From CAZSSM01 sp964609385 (GTDB lineage: Bacteria; Planctomycetota; Planctomycetia; Isosphaerales; Isosphaeraceae), in contig CAZSSM010000083.1 of assembly GCA_964609385.1 (NCBI GenBank), positions 1 through 28,571 of the forward strand: a DNA stretch of 28,571 nt. Direction: 5' to 3'. Below the pieces are notes generated by a model that saw only the letters and a program-made list of their open reading frames with translations, was not told where the DNA came from and ran no database searches. Positions within the stretch are counted from its first letter, which is position 1; each line of letters opens with the position of its first letter. Positions 9,569 to 18,155 of this stretch are shown here, piece by piece. Made by a program: the position numbers and the translations under genes.

Positions 9569-10067
9569 CCTGTCGAGTCGAGCCGATGGATGCTCCGTTG
9601 CGGTGGAAATTCGTCGTAAGTCCTTTGGTGGTCAGGGTCGAGGGCTCCCGGGGTTTTCGGCGTCACCGGAGGGTTCGAGGTGGGGACGTCGCGTCGGGCT
9701 CGGTCGTCCGCTCATCATCTGGAGGATCCTTGGCCCGTAACCGAGAACGCCTTTCCCATTTGACGTGCGTGGGGCGGACCGACCGACGATCGAGGTCCCC
9801 TGATGCCGATTGGTCGGTCATGGGTCCCTGCTCCGATCGGCGCAAACTCGGGTGCGGGCAGGAGGTTAGGCGCGCCGAGCGGCGTTGCGGGGATCGTCCG
9901 AGTTGGGGTAAGCTAGACGGGTTGATGGTTCGTCGCGTCGGGGCCTCGGGACATCGTCGTTCGTTGAGGTGGCGAGTCGTGCGGAATGGCCCGCGCGCAG
10001 ACCGATGGACCCGGTCCCCGCACGCAAGGCCCGCCTCCGTTTCGGTTCGGTGGGCCGCCCGCAGCCC

Positions 10068-10073
10068 AGGAGG
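10068..10073 (+). promoter_or_regulatory. Shine-Dalgarno AGGAGG deciding the gyrA start
   Basis: A consensus AGGAGG lies 6 nt upstream of the GTG at 10080. Longer in-frame alternatives (GTG 9969, ATG 10005) lack such a site and would add a basic, unconserved extension. This fixes the start with good confidence. Confidence 0.8.
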
Positions 10074-10079
10074 TCGACG

Positions 10080-12785
10080 GTGAGCACCGTGATCCCCCCC
10101 GAAGCGCCCGGCGCTGACGGCCCGCCGCCCGGCGAGCCGCTGTTCCCCACACTCCGGATCGAGGATGAGCTCAAGGAGAGCTACCTCAACTACGCCATGT
10201 CGGTCATCGTCAGCCGGGCCCTGCCCGACGTCCGCGACGGGCTCAAGCCCTCGCAGCGGCGGATCCTGACGGCCATGCACGACATGAACCTCTCGCCCGG
10301 CGGGTCGACCACCAAGTGTGCCAGCGTCGTCGGCCGGACCATGGAACGCTATCACCCGCACGGCGACAACTCGATCTATCCGACCCTGGCGCGGATGGGC
10401 CAGTGGTGGAACATGCGCCATCTGCTGGTGACCCCCCAGGGCAACTTCGGCTCGATCCACGGCCTGCCCCCCGCGGCGATGCGCTACACCGAGTGTAAGC
10501 TCAGCCCCGTCGCCGCCGAGATGCTCGAGGACATCGCCAAGGACACCGTCGACTTCCAGGCCAACTACGACGGCAAGTTCCAGGAACCGATCGTCCTGCC
10601 CAGCAAGTTCCCCAACCTGGTCGTCAACGGCTCCGGCGGGATCGCCGTCGGGATGGCCACCAGCATCCCGCCGCACAATCTCGGCGAGGTCTGTGACGCC
10701 CTGGTGGCGCTCATCGACGACCCGGAGATCACCCTCGACGGGCTGTTGGCCCACCTGCCCGGTCCCGACTTCCCCACCGGCAGCACCATCTGCGGCCAGC
10801 TCGGGATCCGCGAAGCCTACATGACCGGGCGCGGACGCATCACCCTCCGCGCCAAGTACGTCTTCGAAACCACCCGCGAAGGGCGCGAGCAGATCGTCTT
10901 CACCGAGATCCCCTACCAGCTCACCAAGGAGACCCTGCTCAAGAAGCTGGCCGACCTGGTCAACGGAGATCGCCTCTCGGGCGTCGCCGACGTCGTCGAC
11001 GAGAGCGACCGCAAGCAGCCGGTCCGCATCGTCGTCAAGGTCAAGAAGGGCGAGGTCATCGATGTCGTCCTCAATCAGATCTTCCACCTCTCGCCGCTCC
11101 AAGACACCTTCGGCGTCAACATGCTGGCCTTGGTCGATGGTCGACCGGTCACCCTCCCGTTGAAGCGGATGCTTCAACACTTCATCGATCACCGTATCAA
11201 CGTCATTCGGCGCCGTTGCCAATACGAACTCCGCCAGGCCAAGGCCCGCGCGCACATCCTCGAAGGCCTCCTGATCGCCCTGGAGCACATCGACCTGGTC
11301 ATCAAGATCATCCGGGGTTCGGCCAACCCGCCCGAGGCCAAAGCGCGCCTGATCGGCATGGAGGTCAGCGTCGACCTGCTCCGACGCGCCCTGGACGATC
11401 CTGAGGCCCAGCCGGTCCACGGCCTCACCCCCAACCAGGCCGACGCCATCCTCGCCATGCGGCTCCAGCAACTGACCAACCTGGAGGCCGACAAGATCGT
11501 CCAGGAGTACAAGCAGCTCCGCGAACGGATCGGCGAGCTGGAGCGGATCCTGGCCGACGAGCGCCTGATCCTCGACCTCATCCGTGCCGACCTCCGCGAA
11601 CTCAAGCACAAGTACGCCGACGCGCGACGCTCGATCATCAGCGGCGAGGAGATCGGCAACTACGACAAAGAAGCGCTCATCCAAGAAGCGTACATGGTCG
11701 TCACGATCACCAAGGACGGCTACATCAAACGGCTCGCGCCCAGCACCTATCGCGCCCAAGGACGCGGAGGCCGGGGCGTCTCGGCAACCGGTAAACGTGA
11801 GAACGACGCGTTGGCCCATATGTTCGTGGCCTTGACGCACGATTACATTCTCTTCTTCACCGATCGCGGCAAGGTCTACTGGCTCAAGGTCTACGACATC
11901 CCCGAGGCCGGCCGGACCGCCGCCGGACGCGCTGTGGTCAACCTGCTCGACCTCAAGAAGGCCGATGAGACCTTCGCCACCGACGAGCGGATCACCGGCC
12001 TGATCCCGGTCCGCTACTTCAACGAGGACGAGGCGCTGCTGATGGTCACCCGTCGCGGCACGGTCAAGAAGACCAAGCTGTCGGCCTTCAAGCGTCCGCT
12101 CCGTGGAGGGATCATCGCCCTGGGGCTCGACCAGGGCGACGAACTGATCTCCGTGGAGCGCGTCCGCGAAGGCGACGACGTCGTGCTCAGCGCCTCCAGC
12201 GGCATGGCCATCCGGTTCGCCGAGTCCGGCGTCCGCGCCATGGGACGCACCGCCCACGGCGTCCGCGGTATCAACCTCGCCGAAGGGGACCGGATCGTCG
12301 GCATGGTCAAGACCGAAGGGGTCGGAGATCCCGCACAGTTGCTCACCATCTGTGCCAACGGATACGGCAAGCGCACGGCCTTGACCGATTACCGGACCCA
12401 GGCCCGGGGCGGCAAGGGGCTCATCGACATCAAAACCAGCGAGCGGAACGGGCCGGTCGTCGCTGTGGCCAAGGTCAACGACGACGACGAGGTCATGCTC
12501 ACCACCGCGCGCGGCATGGCCATCCGGACGGCCGTGGCCGGGATCAGCGTCATCGGGCGCAACACCAACGGCGTCCGCGTGATGAACCTTAACGAGGACG
12601 ACCAGGTCGTCTCCGTCGCCAAACTCCCGCCCGAGGAACTCTCCGACGACGGTGAGGTGCCCGACGTTCCCGATGCGCCCGTCGAGGAACTCCCCGAGCC
12701 CGAACTCGACGCCGTCCCCGAACCGGCCGATCTGTCCGACCAGGCCGACGAGCCGGTCGAACCCTCTGTCCCCGACAACGATTGA
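10080..12785 (+). CDS. gyrA: DNA gyrase subunit A
   Basis: Breakage-reunion subunit of the type IIA topoisomerase that introduces negative supercoils with GyrB; 901 aa from GTG 10080. The winged-helix domain has IEDELKESYLNYAMSVIVSRALPDVRDGLKP. The catalytic tyrosine lies in AAMRYTE at Tyr136, equivalent to E. coli Tyr122. The quinolone-determining region reads HPHGDNSIYPTLARM. By that alignment Asn97 replaces the usual Ser83 and Pro101 replaces the usual Asp87, which is unusual. The C-terminal wrapping propeller is complete (VRAMGRTAHGVRG, ISVIGRNTNGVRV). Its GyrA-box region is QGRGGRG (residues 560-566) rather than QRRGGKG. About 60 residues of Pro/Glu/Asp-rich tail close the protein. gyrB is not adjacent. 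A second, paralogous GyrA/ParC-like protein may exist in the genome, and this copy could be that paralogue. Confidence 0.93.
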   Translation: MSTVIPPEAPGADGPPPGEPLFPTLRIEDELKESYLNYAMSVIVSRALPDVRDGLKPSQRRILTAMHDMNLSPGGSTTKCASVVGRTMERYHPHGDNSIYPTLARMGQWWNMRHLLVTPQGNFGSIHGLPPAAMRYTECKLSPVAAEMLEDIAKDTVDFQANYDGKFQEPIVLPSKFPNLVVNGSGGIAVGMATSIPPHNLGEVCDALVALIDDPEITLDGLLAHLPGPDFPTGSTICGQLGIREAYMTGRGRITLRAKYVFETTREGREQIVFTEIPYQLTKETLLKKLADLVNGDRLSGVADVVDESDRKQPVRIVVKVKKGEVIDVVLNQIFHLSPLQDTFGVNMLALVDGRPVTLPLKRMLQHFIDHRINVIRRRCQYELRQAKARAHILEGLLIALEHIDLVIKIIRGSANPPEAKARLIGMEVSVDLLRRALDDPEAQPVHGLTPNQADAILAMRLQQLTNLEADKIVQEYKQLRERIGELERILADERLILDLIRADLRELKHKYADARRSIISGEEIGNYDKEALIQEAYMVVTITKDGYIKRLAPSTYRAQGRGGRGVSATGKRENDALAHMFVALTHDYILFFTDRGKVYWLKVYDIPEAGRTAAGRAVVNLLDLKKADETFATDERITGLIPVRYFNEDEALLMVTRRGTVKKTKLSAFKRPLRGGIIALGLDQGDELISVERVREGDDVVLSASSGMAIRFAESGVRAMGRTAHGVRGINLAEGDRIVGMVKTEGVGDPAQLLTICANGYGKRTALTDYRTQARGGKGLIDIKTSERNGPVVAVAKVNDDDEVMLTTARGMAIRTAVAGISVIGRNTNGVRVMNLNEDDQVVSVAKLPPEELSDDGEVPDVPDAPVEELPEPELDAVPEPADLSDQADEPVEPSVPDND

Positions 12786-12964
12786 GATCGGCCTGGCCGT
12801 CATCTCCTCTGGACCTCCCGATCAGCCCCGAGACCCAGTCCCCATCGGCGACGCCCCCCGCTTGAATCGGGGCGTCCGACGCGCCACAATCGCGGGCTCG
12901 TGTGTCGGGGTGACCGGCCCGTGTGCGGACCGGTCTGGGACGCGGTTGACCCAGGGGATGGACG

Positions 12965-15691
12965 ATGCGTTTGACGATTCTCGGTCTCGGGGTGATGGTG
13001 ACGGCGTGGCTGATCGGTGGAAGTGCCCTCCAGGCTCAGACGACCGATGTGGTGACGCTCCAGCCGCCGGGCCGCAACGCCTATTGCCGGATCGACCCAC
13101 AAGGGGCCTCGGTCCTGCCCAGCGGGCGTCTGGTGACCCCCATCGGCGCCGTCCAGACCGTCGAGCACGACCCGTTCGGCCTCGCCCTCTCGCCGGACGG
13201 TTCGACCGTGTTGACGGTCCACGACGATGTGTTGACGATCGCCGACGTCGGCGATCTGAGCACCGCCACCCGCTACCCGAGCCTCGATGGGTCGGTGCCC
13301 GGCCCGTTCGGTGACGGCTCGTTCATGGGCGCGGTCGTCGCACCCGACAATCGGACCGCCTATCTCAGCGGCGGCGACGGCGGGGACGTGATCGTCTTCG
13401 ACCTCCAAACGCGCCGGAAGATCCAAGCGATCTCGCTCAACGGTGTGTGTGGAGATACGACTTATGAAGACAGCTTCGTCGGCGATCTCGCTCTGATCCC
13501 GGGCACCGACCGCCTGTTGGCGCTCGACCAATTCAATTTCCGACTCGTCGAGATCGATACCGACACCGGGACGCTCGTCCGCTCGATCGGCTGCGGGCGG
13601 TTCCCGTTCGGCCTCGGCGTGACGCCCGACGGGACGCGGGCCTACGTGGCCAACGTCGGGCTCTTCGACTATCCGCTGGTCCCCGAGGTCGACCCTGACG
13701 ACCTCGGCGCGACCGCCTTGGCGTTCCCGGCCTACGCCTTCGGAACGCCCGAGGCCGAGACCGGCATCGAGGTCGACGACAAGCGGATCCCCGGCCTCGG
13801 CAAGCTCGACGTCCCCGAGGCTGTCTCGGTCTGGGCGATCGACCTGGCCGACGGACAAGTCGACGCCAAGATCAAGACCGGCTACCGGATGGGCCAGCAG
13901 ATCGAGGGGCTCGAGGTCGAGGGCGGGTCCAGCCCCAACTCCATCGTCTGCACCGATCAATATGCCTTTGTCAGCAATGCCACCAACGACAACATCTCCG
14001 TGATCGACGTCACGACCCATGAGATCGTCGAGACGATCCGACTGACGATCGACGAGCGGATCGACGCCTATCGCGGTCTCCTGCCGTTCGGCCTGGCCCT
14101 GAGCCGCGATGGGACTCGGCTCTACGTCGCTCTGAGCGGCCTCAACGCGTTGGCGGTCGTCGATGCCGAGCAGTTCGCCGTGCTGGGTTACCTGCCCACC
14201 GGTTGGTTCCCGACCAAGCTGGCCGTCAGGCCCGACGGGTCCCAGGTGGTCGTCGCCACGGCCCGTGGGTTTGGATCCGGACCCAACGGCGGGATCCGGT
14301 TCCAGGCGCCGCCCCAAGGGACCTACGTCGGCGACATCATGCTGGGCACGATCGAGCGGATCGACGTCCCCGACGCCGAGGGACTCCGTGCGGCCACCCA
14401 GCGCGTCCTGGCCAACACCTTCGAGGAGGTCGTCGTCCGGGACGACGGACGCAACCCGCTTCCGCCCGCCACCGGGCTCCGCGAGAGCCCCATCAAGCAT
14501 GTCGTCTTCATCACGAAAGAAAACCGAACCTATGATGAGGTTTATGGTCAGTGGCTCGATGGCAACGGCGACCCGACCCTGGCCCGGTTCGGCGTCCGGA
14601 CCACGGAGGACGGCGAGTTCAACAAGGCGGCCGGCGAGCGGGTCGCGATCATGCCCAATCACCTGGAAATTGCGCGCCGATTCACCATCTCCGACAACTT
14701 CTATTGCGACTCCGATGCCTCGGTCCACGGTCACCGCTGGATGGTCGGCACCTATCCCAATGAGTGGGTCGAGGCCAACTCGTCGACCCGCAAGACCCGC
14801 AAACTCGACAGCAATGCGCCCGGCCGGAGGTACGTGGCCGGGTCCTCGGGCGCGGTCTACCCCGAAGACTACAACGAGGCCGGCGGGCTCTGGGAGCACT
14901 TGGCCCGTCATAACATCGACTTCTACAACTTCGGGCTCGGCTTCGAGTTCAGCGCCTCCGTCCAACGCGCCGACTTCCCCTATACCGGCGTCCGGATGCT
15001 CGTTTCCTTCCCTCTACCGCGACCGCTCTTCGACCGGACCTCACGCACGTTCGCCACGTATAACATGAGCGTTCCCGATCAGTTCCGCATCGACATGTTC
15101 GAGGAAGAGCTTGAGGAACGCTACCTAAGCGGCGAGCACCCGTTTCCGCAGTTGATCACGATGATGATCCCCAACGACCACGGCGCCCGGCCTCGACCCG
15201 AAGCCGGCTACCCGACCTACGAGTCCTACATGGCCGATAACGACCTCGCCCTCGGGCGCGTCCTACATCGGCTCTCACGCACGCCCTCTTGGAAGAACAT
15301 GCTCATCATCGTCACCGAGGACGATTCCCAGGACGGTCGCGACCACGTCGACGCGCACCGCTCGCTGCTCATGCTGATCAGTCCTTGGGTCAAGCGCGGA
15401 TACGTCTCGCATACGCATGCCAACTTTGGGACGATCCTCAAGACGATCTACCATATTCACGACCTCCCGCCATTGAACCAATTCGACGCCACCGCCAGCC
15501 TGCTCTCGGACTGCTTCACCGATACGCCCGACTTCACCCCCTACACCGCCGTCGCCGTCGACCCCGACCTCTTCGATCCCCAGAAGGCGCTCGACCCCTA
15601 CGACCGCGACTTCGACCCCGAGTGGCTCAAGCTCTCCCCGGCCATCGACGACGAGGACGACTTCCGTCGTAGCCATCGTCGGCAACCCTGA
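12965..15691 (+). CDS. Secreted beta-propeller / phosphoesterase fusion protein
   Basis: Predicted exported bifunctional protein of 908 aa. A Sec signal peptide (MRLTILGLGVMVTAWLIGGS, cleavage likely near ALQAQ, residue 25) precedes a YVTN/YncE-like propeller (about residues 40-440, with repeats such as FGLALSPDGSTVLTVHD and FGLALSRDGTRLYVALSG). A phosphoesterase domain of the acid phosphatase/phospholipase C family follows (about 508-890). Family active-site elements are visible: ENRT at 519-522 (metal ligands Glu/Asn in AcpA-type enzymes), the candidate nucleophile Ser586 in DASVHGH, and the metal-binding EDD at 785-787 followed by RDHVDAHR. Hydrolysis of a phosphomonoester or phosphodiester outside the cytoplasm is inferred; the substrate is unknown. 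AGGGG sits 7 nt before ATG 12965. It is apparently a single-gene unit, 179 bp downstream of gyrA. Confidence 0.88.
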   Translation: MRLTILGLGVMVTAWLIGGSALQAQTTDVVTLQPPGRNAYCRIDPQGASVLPSGRLVTPIGAVQTVEHDPFGLALSPDGSTVLTVHDDVLTIADVGDLSTATRYPSLDGSVPGPFGDGSFMGAVVAPDNRTAYLSGGDGGDVIVFDLQTRRKIQAISLNGVCGDTTYEDSFVGDLALIPGTDRLLALDQFNFRLVEIDTDTGTLVRSIGCGRFPFGLGVTPDGTRAYVANVGLFDYPLVPEVDPDDLGATALAFPAYAFGTPEAETGIEVDDKRIPGLGKLDVPEAVSVWAIDLADGQVDAKIKTGYRMGQQIEGLEVEGGSSPNSIVCTDQYAFVSNATNDNISVIDVTTHEIVETIRLTIDERIDAYRGLLPFGLALSRDGTRLYVALSGLNALAVVDAEQFAVLGYLPTGWFPTKLAVRPDGSQVVVATARGFGSGPNGGIRFQAPPQGTYVGDIMLGTIERIDVPDAEGLRAATQRVLANTFEEVVVRDDGRNPLPPATGLRESPIKHVVFITKENRTYDEVYGQWLDGNGDPTLARFGVRTTEDGEFNKAAGERVAIMPNHLEIARRFTISDNFYCDSDASVHGHRWMVGTYPNEWVEANSSTRKTRKLDSNAPGRRYVAGSSGAVYPEDYNEAGGLWEHLARHNIDFYNFGLGFEFSASVQRADFPYTGVRMLVSFPLPRPLFDRTSRTFATYNMSVPDQFRIDMFEEELEERYLSGEHPFPQLITMMIPNDHGARPRPEAGYPTYESYMADNDLALGRVLHRLSRTPSWKNMLIIVTEDDSQDGRDHVDAHRSLLMLISPWVKRGYVSHTHANFGTILKTIYHIHDLPPLNQFDATASLLSDCFTDTPDFTPYTAVAVDPDLFDPQKALDPYDRDFDPEWLKLSPAIDDEDDFRRSHRRQP

Positions 15692-15833
15692 GCGGAGCAA
15701 CGCCCCAGGACAACTCTCGTGAGGTCGATTGATGACGTCCGGTACAATGGTTTGTGGGGCTCAAGGCGATCGGGTGAACGATTCCGGTCGCCGGTCTTGA
15801 TCGACTCCTCATCCATGATTCGGGGCGATGACG

Positions 15834-16481
15834 ATGTCACTTGAATCGGTTTATGGAGACTTGCGTCGTGTCCGGCACTTATTGGGCCTGGAGTTCGTGC
15901 CCGACTCGACCGAACTGACGATCGACCAGGTGGACCCGAAGCGGGCGGCCTCGGAGGAATGGCTGAATCCAAAGCTGTTCGCGCAGTTTGATCCGTCGGA
16001 CTTCGAGGCGCTGCCGGAACCCGAGGTCGATGCATTGAGGTCGGCGGTGGCCTCGTTCCGCGAAGCGGTGCAGGCCCACCTCCAAGCTCGGGACGCGAAC
16101 GGCACGGGCGAGTCAACGGACCACGCGCGGGCCTTGGCGTCGTTGCTCCAGATCTTGGCGATCCTTCGCCCGGACCAGTATCAGGACGCTGAGGCGTTCG
16201 CGTTGGGCAAGTCCTTGGAGCCGGACCTGGCGGGCCTGCTGCCGGACTGGATCCGACGGGTCGAGTTCCGGACCGGACACGACCATTGGGGGAACCCGGC
16301 GGTTTGGATCGCCTGCGTCGGCGACGAAGGGAGGATCGATCGAGAGTCCATGCGCCGATGGTTCCTCGAACACCGAGACCGTCTCTACGATCTCGTCTAC
16401 GATGATCCCGGAATCGAGTTGGCGTTCATTCAGCTCCAGTCGAACGTTGATCGGGACGCTTTGCTAAGCGAGGTCGGATGA
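15834..16481 (+). CDS. Conserved hypothetical protein, first gene of a HEPN-linked pair
   Basis: Soluble, acidic protein of about 215 aa; there is no signal peptide or membrane segment. The C-terminal third (VEFRTGHDHWGNPAVWIACVG, then RRWFLEHRDRLYDLVYDD and IELAFIQLQSNVDRD) has a pattern I associate with uncharacterised partners of HEPN-like genes, but I cannot name a domain. Its stop overlaps the start of the downstream HEPN-like gene (ATGA at 16478-16481), so the two are translationally coupled and probably act together, possibly as a toxin-antitoxin-like or nucleotidyltransferase-HEPN pair. That role is inference. ATG 15834 is preferred because GGGG lies 8 nt upstream; the in-frame ATG at 15828 would add two residues. 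Confidence 0.7.
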   Translation: MSLESVYGDLRRVRHLLGLEFVPDSTELTIDQVDPKRAASEEWLNPKLFAQFDPSDFEALPEPEVDALRSAVASFREAVQAHLQARDANGTGESTDHARALASLLQILAILRPDQYQDAEAFALGKSLEPDLAGLLPDWIRRVEFRTGHDHWGNPAVWIACVGDEGRIDRESMRRWFLEHRDRLYDLVYDDPGIELAFIQLQSNVDRDALLSEVG

Positions 16482-17013
16482 TGGCACTGGCTGACGACTT
16501 GCTCGAGCAAGCGAGATATCTCGTCGAGGTCGATTCGCGGCGACCCAAGCAAGTCAATCTTCGACGCGCTGTCTCCGGACTGTACTACGCTTTGTTCCAC
16601 ATACTGACAAGCGATGCATCAGCCTTTATGTCAATACAGACTCGGTCATTGCGGTGCTCAATCGGACGTACCGTCATAAAGCCATGTACGAGGCTTCGGC
16701 CATCATATCGAAGGGACGTCTTCCGGCAAAGTTCGTCGAGTTTCAGGAGGATGTGCTCGCGGTCCCTGATTCGTTGAATGCGGTTGCCCGAACGTTTGTG
16801 GAGTTGCAGGAGCATCGCCATCACGCTGATTATGACCTCCGAGCACGATTCACCCGCGAGGAGGTCACCGACTTTGTCGCCACTGTTGAGGTGTCTTTCG
16901 ATCGCTGGTCCGAGATCCGGACGACGGAGGTCGCGTCGGTCTACCTGGGCAGCTTCCTGCTGCTCAACGAGTGGCGGAGGCCGCCCCGCCGTGGTGCGGA
17001 GGGCGATTTCTAG
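16478..17013 (+). pseudogene. HEPN-like protein, single-base frameshift
   Basis: The first frame encodes DDLLEQARYLVEVDSRRPKQ and then NLRRAVSGLYYALFHILTSDA, a helical segment typical of HEPN-like proteins (RRAVSxxYYALFH). At about 16616-16618 the frame is lost. The protein continues in another frame as ISLYVNTDSVIAVLNRTYRH and KAMYEASAIISKGRLP, then VELQEHRHHADYDLRARF to the TAG at 17011-17013. Adding one base (GAT GCx ATC) restores a continuous product of exactly 178 residues, so the lesion is a single-nucleotide deletion or a sequencing error. A strict R-x4-6-H RNase motif was not seen. It overlaps the upstream gene by 4 nt. If the lesion is real, the module's second component is inactive here. 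Confidence 0.75.
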
Positions 17014-17034
17014 CATGTTGGAAAGGGCAAGGCG

Positions 17035-18036
17035 ATGATCGCGATGCGGCAACTCGGTCGTGGCGGGCCGATGGTCTCGCGGATGGGCCTCGGTCTCGCG
17101 GCTTTGGGTCGTCCGGGTTACATCAACCTCGGTCACGGCGACGACCTCGTCGATGGCCGTGACGTCGAGGCGATGGAGGCCCGCACGCACCGCGTCCTCG
17201 ACGCGGCCTACCAGGCCGGAGTCCGCTACTTCGACGCGGCGCGGTCGTACGGTCGCGCTGAGGCGTTCTTGGGCTCCTGGCTGTTGGAGCGGGGGTTTGG
17301 TCACGAGAACGTGACCGTCGGCTCGAAGTGGGGATACACCTACACCGCCGACTGGAAGGTCGACGCTGACGTCCACGAGGTCAAAAATCACTCGGTCGAA
17401 ACATTTCTCAAACAAGCGACCGAAACACAAACCAATTTTGGATTAAACATATCGCTCTATCAAATCCACTCGGCGACCCTGGAGAGCGGCGCCCTCGATG
17501 ATGCCCAGCTCCACGAGGCGTTGGCACAGCTCCGCGATCGGACTGGGGTCCGGATCGGGCTGTCGGTTTCGGGGCCGGGCCAGGCCCGAACGATCGAGCG
17601 GGCATTGGAGATCGAGGTCGCCGGCGTCCGGCTCTTCGATGCCGTGCAGGCGACTTGGAACCCACTCGAAGTCGCCGCCGGCGCCTCGCTGACCCGAGCC
17701 CACGACGAGGGGCTCGGCGTCATCGTCAAAGAGGCGTTGGCCAACGGCCGGCTCACTCCCCGTAACGACGATCCGGCCTTCGCCCCGACGCGGGCCCGGC
17801 TCCAAGCCGAGGCCGACCGGCTCGGCGCAACCCTCGATGCCCTCGTCCTCGCCCATGTCCTCACCCAGCCCTGGGCCGACGTCGTCCTCAGCGGCGCCGC
17901 CACGACCGAACAACTCCTCAGCAACCTCAACGCCCAAGCGATCTCGATCGATGAGCAAGCCAACACCACATTCGAAGAGATCGCCGAACCGTCCGAACAC
18001 TACTGGAAGACGCGGTCCCAACTGGCCTGGAACTGA
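17035..18036 (+). CDS. Aldo/keto reductase
   Basis: NAD(P)H-dependent aldo/keto reductase family protein of 333 aa, a cytoplasmic TIM barrel. The start has the family pattern LGRGGPMVSRMGLGLAALG. The catalytic tetrad is complete: Asp67 and Tyr72 in YFDAARSYGRAEAFLG, Lys98 in VGSKWGY and His145 in YQIHSAT. The C-terminal strand-helix region around DVVLSGAATTEQLLSNL fits the phosphate-binding area of the cofactor site. The substrate is unknown. It begins 21 nt after the HEPN-like gene's stop with an AAAGGGCAAGG ribosome-binding stretch, so it may be co-transcribed with that module, but no functional link is evident. ATG 17044 is a possible alternative start. Confidence 0.92.
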   Translation: MIAMRQLGRGGPMVSRMGLGLAALGRPGYINLGHGDDLVDGRDVEAMEARTHRVLDAAYQAGVRYFDAARSYGRAEAFLGSWLLERGFGHENVTVGSKWGYTYTADWKVDADVHEVKNHSVETFLKQATETQTNFGLNISLYQIHSATLESGALDDAQLHEALAQLRDRTGVRIGLSVSGPGQARTIERALEIEVAGVRLFDAVQATWNPLEVAAGASLTRAHDEGLGVIVKEALANGRLTPRNDDPAFAPTRARLQAEADRLGATLDALVLAHVLTQPWADVVLSGAATTEQLLSNLNAQAISIDEQANTTFEEIAEPSEHYWKTRSQLAWN

Positions 18037-18090
18037 TCGGGATCTTCCGTTGTTTGATTGCTATGAACATGAACATTCAGGATTAAACAG

Positions 18091-18112
18091 CCATCGAGCT
18101 ATTTCTCGATGG
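18091..18112. terminator. Hairpin between convergent genes
   Basis: CCATCGAG (18091-18098) and CTCGATGG (18105-18112) form a perfect 8-bp stem with a CTATTT loop. It lies between the aldo/keto reductase (+) and the ZIP transporter (-), where a shared terminator is expected. There is no U-run on either side, so it is at best a weak or factor-assisted terminator. Confidence 0.5.
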
Positions 18113-18155
18113 TCACATATCCGCTGACAAGCGAGGCAACATAACGCCGCTTGAT

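Larger units (their letters stand above)
9513..10079. promoter_or_regulatory. Probable CRISPR leader and gyrA upstream region
   Basis: This 567-bp non-coding interval lies between the intact leader-end repeat and the gyrA start. Leftward CRISPR transcription should start here, and gyrA is read rightward from the same gap, so both promoters are expected in it. The leader-proximal 60 bases include a T/A-richer patch (TTAGTTTAGGTTACCGTTTT near 9541-9560) and a perfect 10-bp inverted repeat, listed separately. A plus-strand open frame across 9586-10083 gives Arg-rich, featureless protein and overlaps the gyrA ribosome binding site, so I do not treat it as a gene. No confident -35/-10 was identified. 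Confidence 0.55.

Noticed and set aside
9586..10083. Plus-strand frame in the leader/gyrA gap
   Set aside because: Arg-rich featureless product that runs over the gyrA Shine-Dalgarno and start; better explained as non-coding.
9663..12803. A 1046-codon minus-strand open frame opposite gyrA
   Set aside because: It mirrors the codon bias of gyrA, is Gly/Asp/Val-rich with no domain, and the plus-strand product is an unmistakable GyrA.
12800..14965. A 721-codon minus-strand open frame opposite the phosphoesterase gene
   Set aside because: It is a shadow of GC-rich coding sequence; the plus strand has a signal peptide, propeller repeats and active-site motifs.
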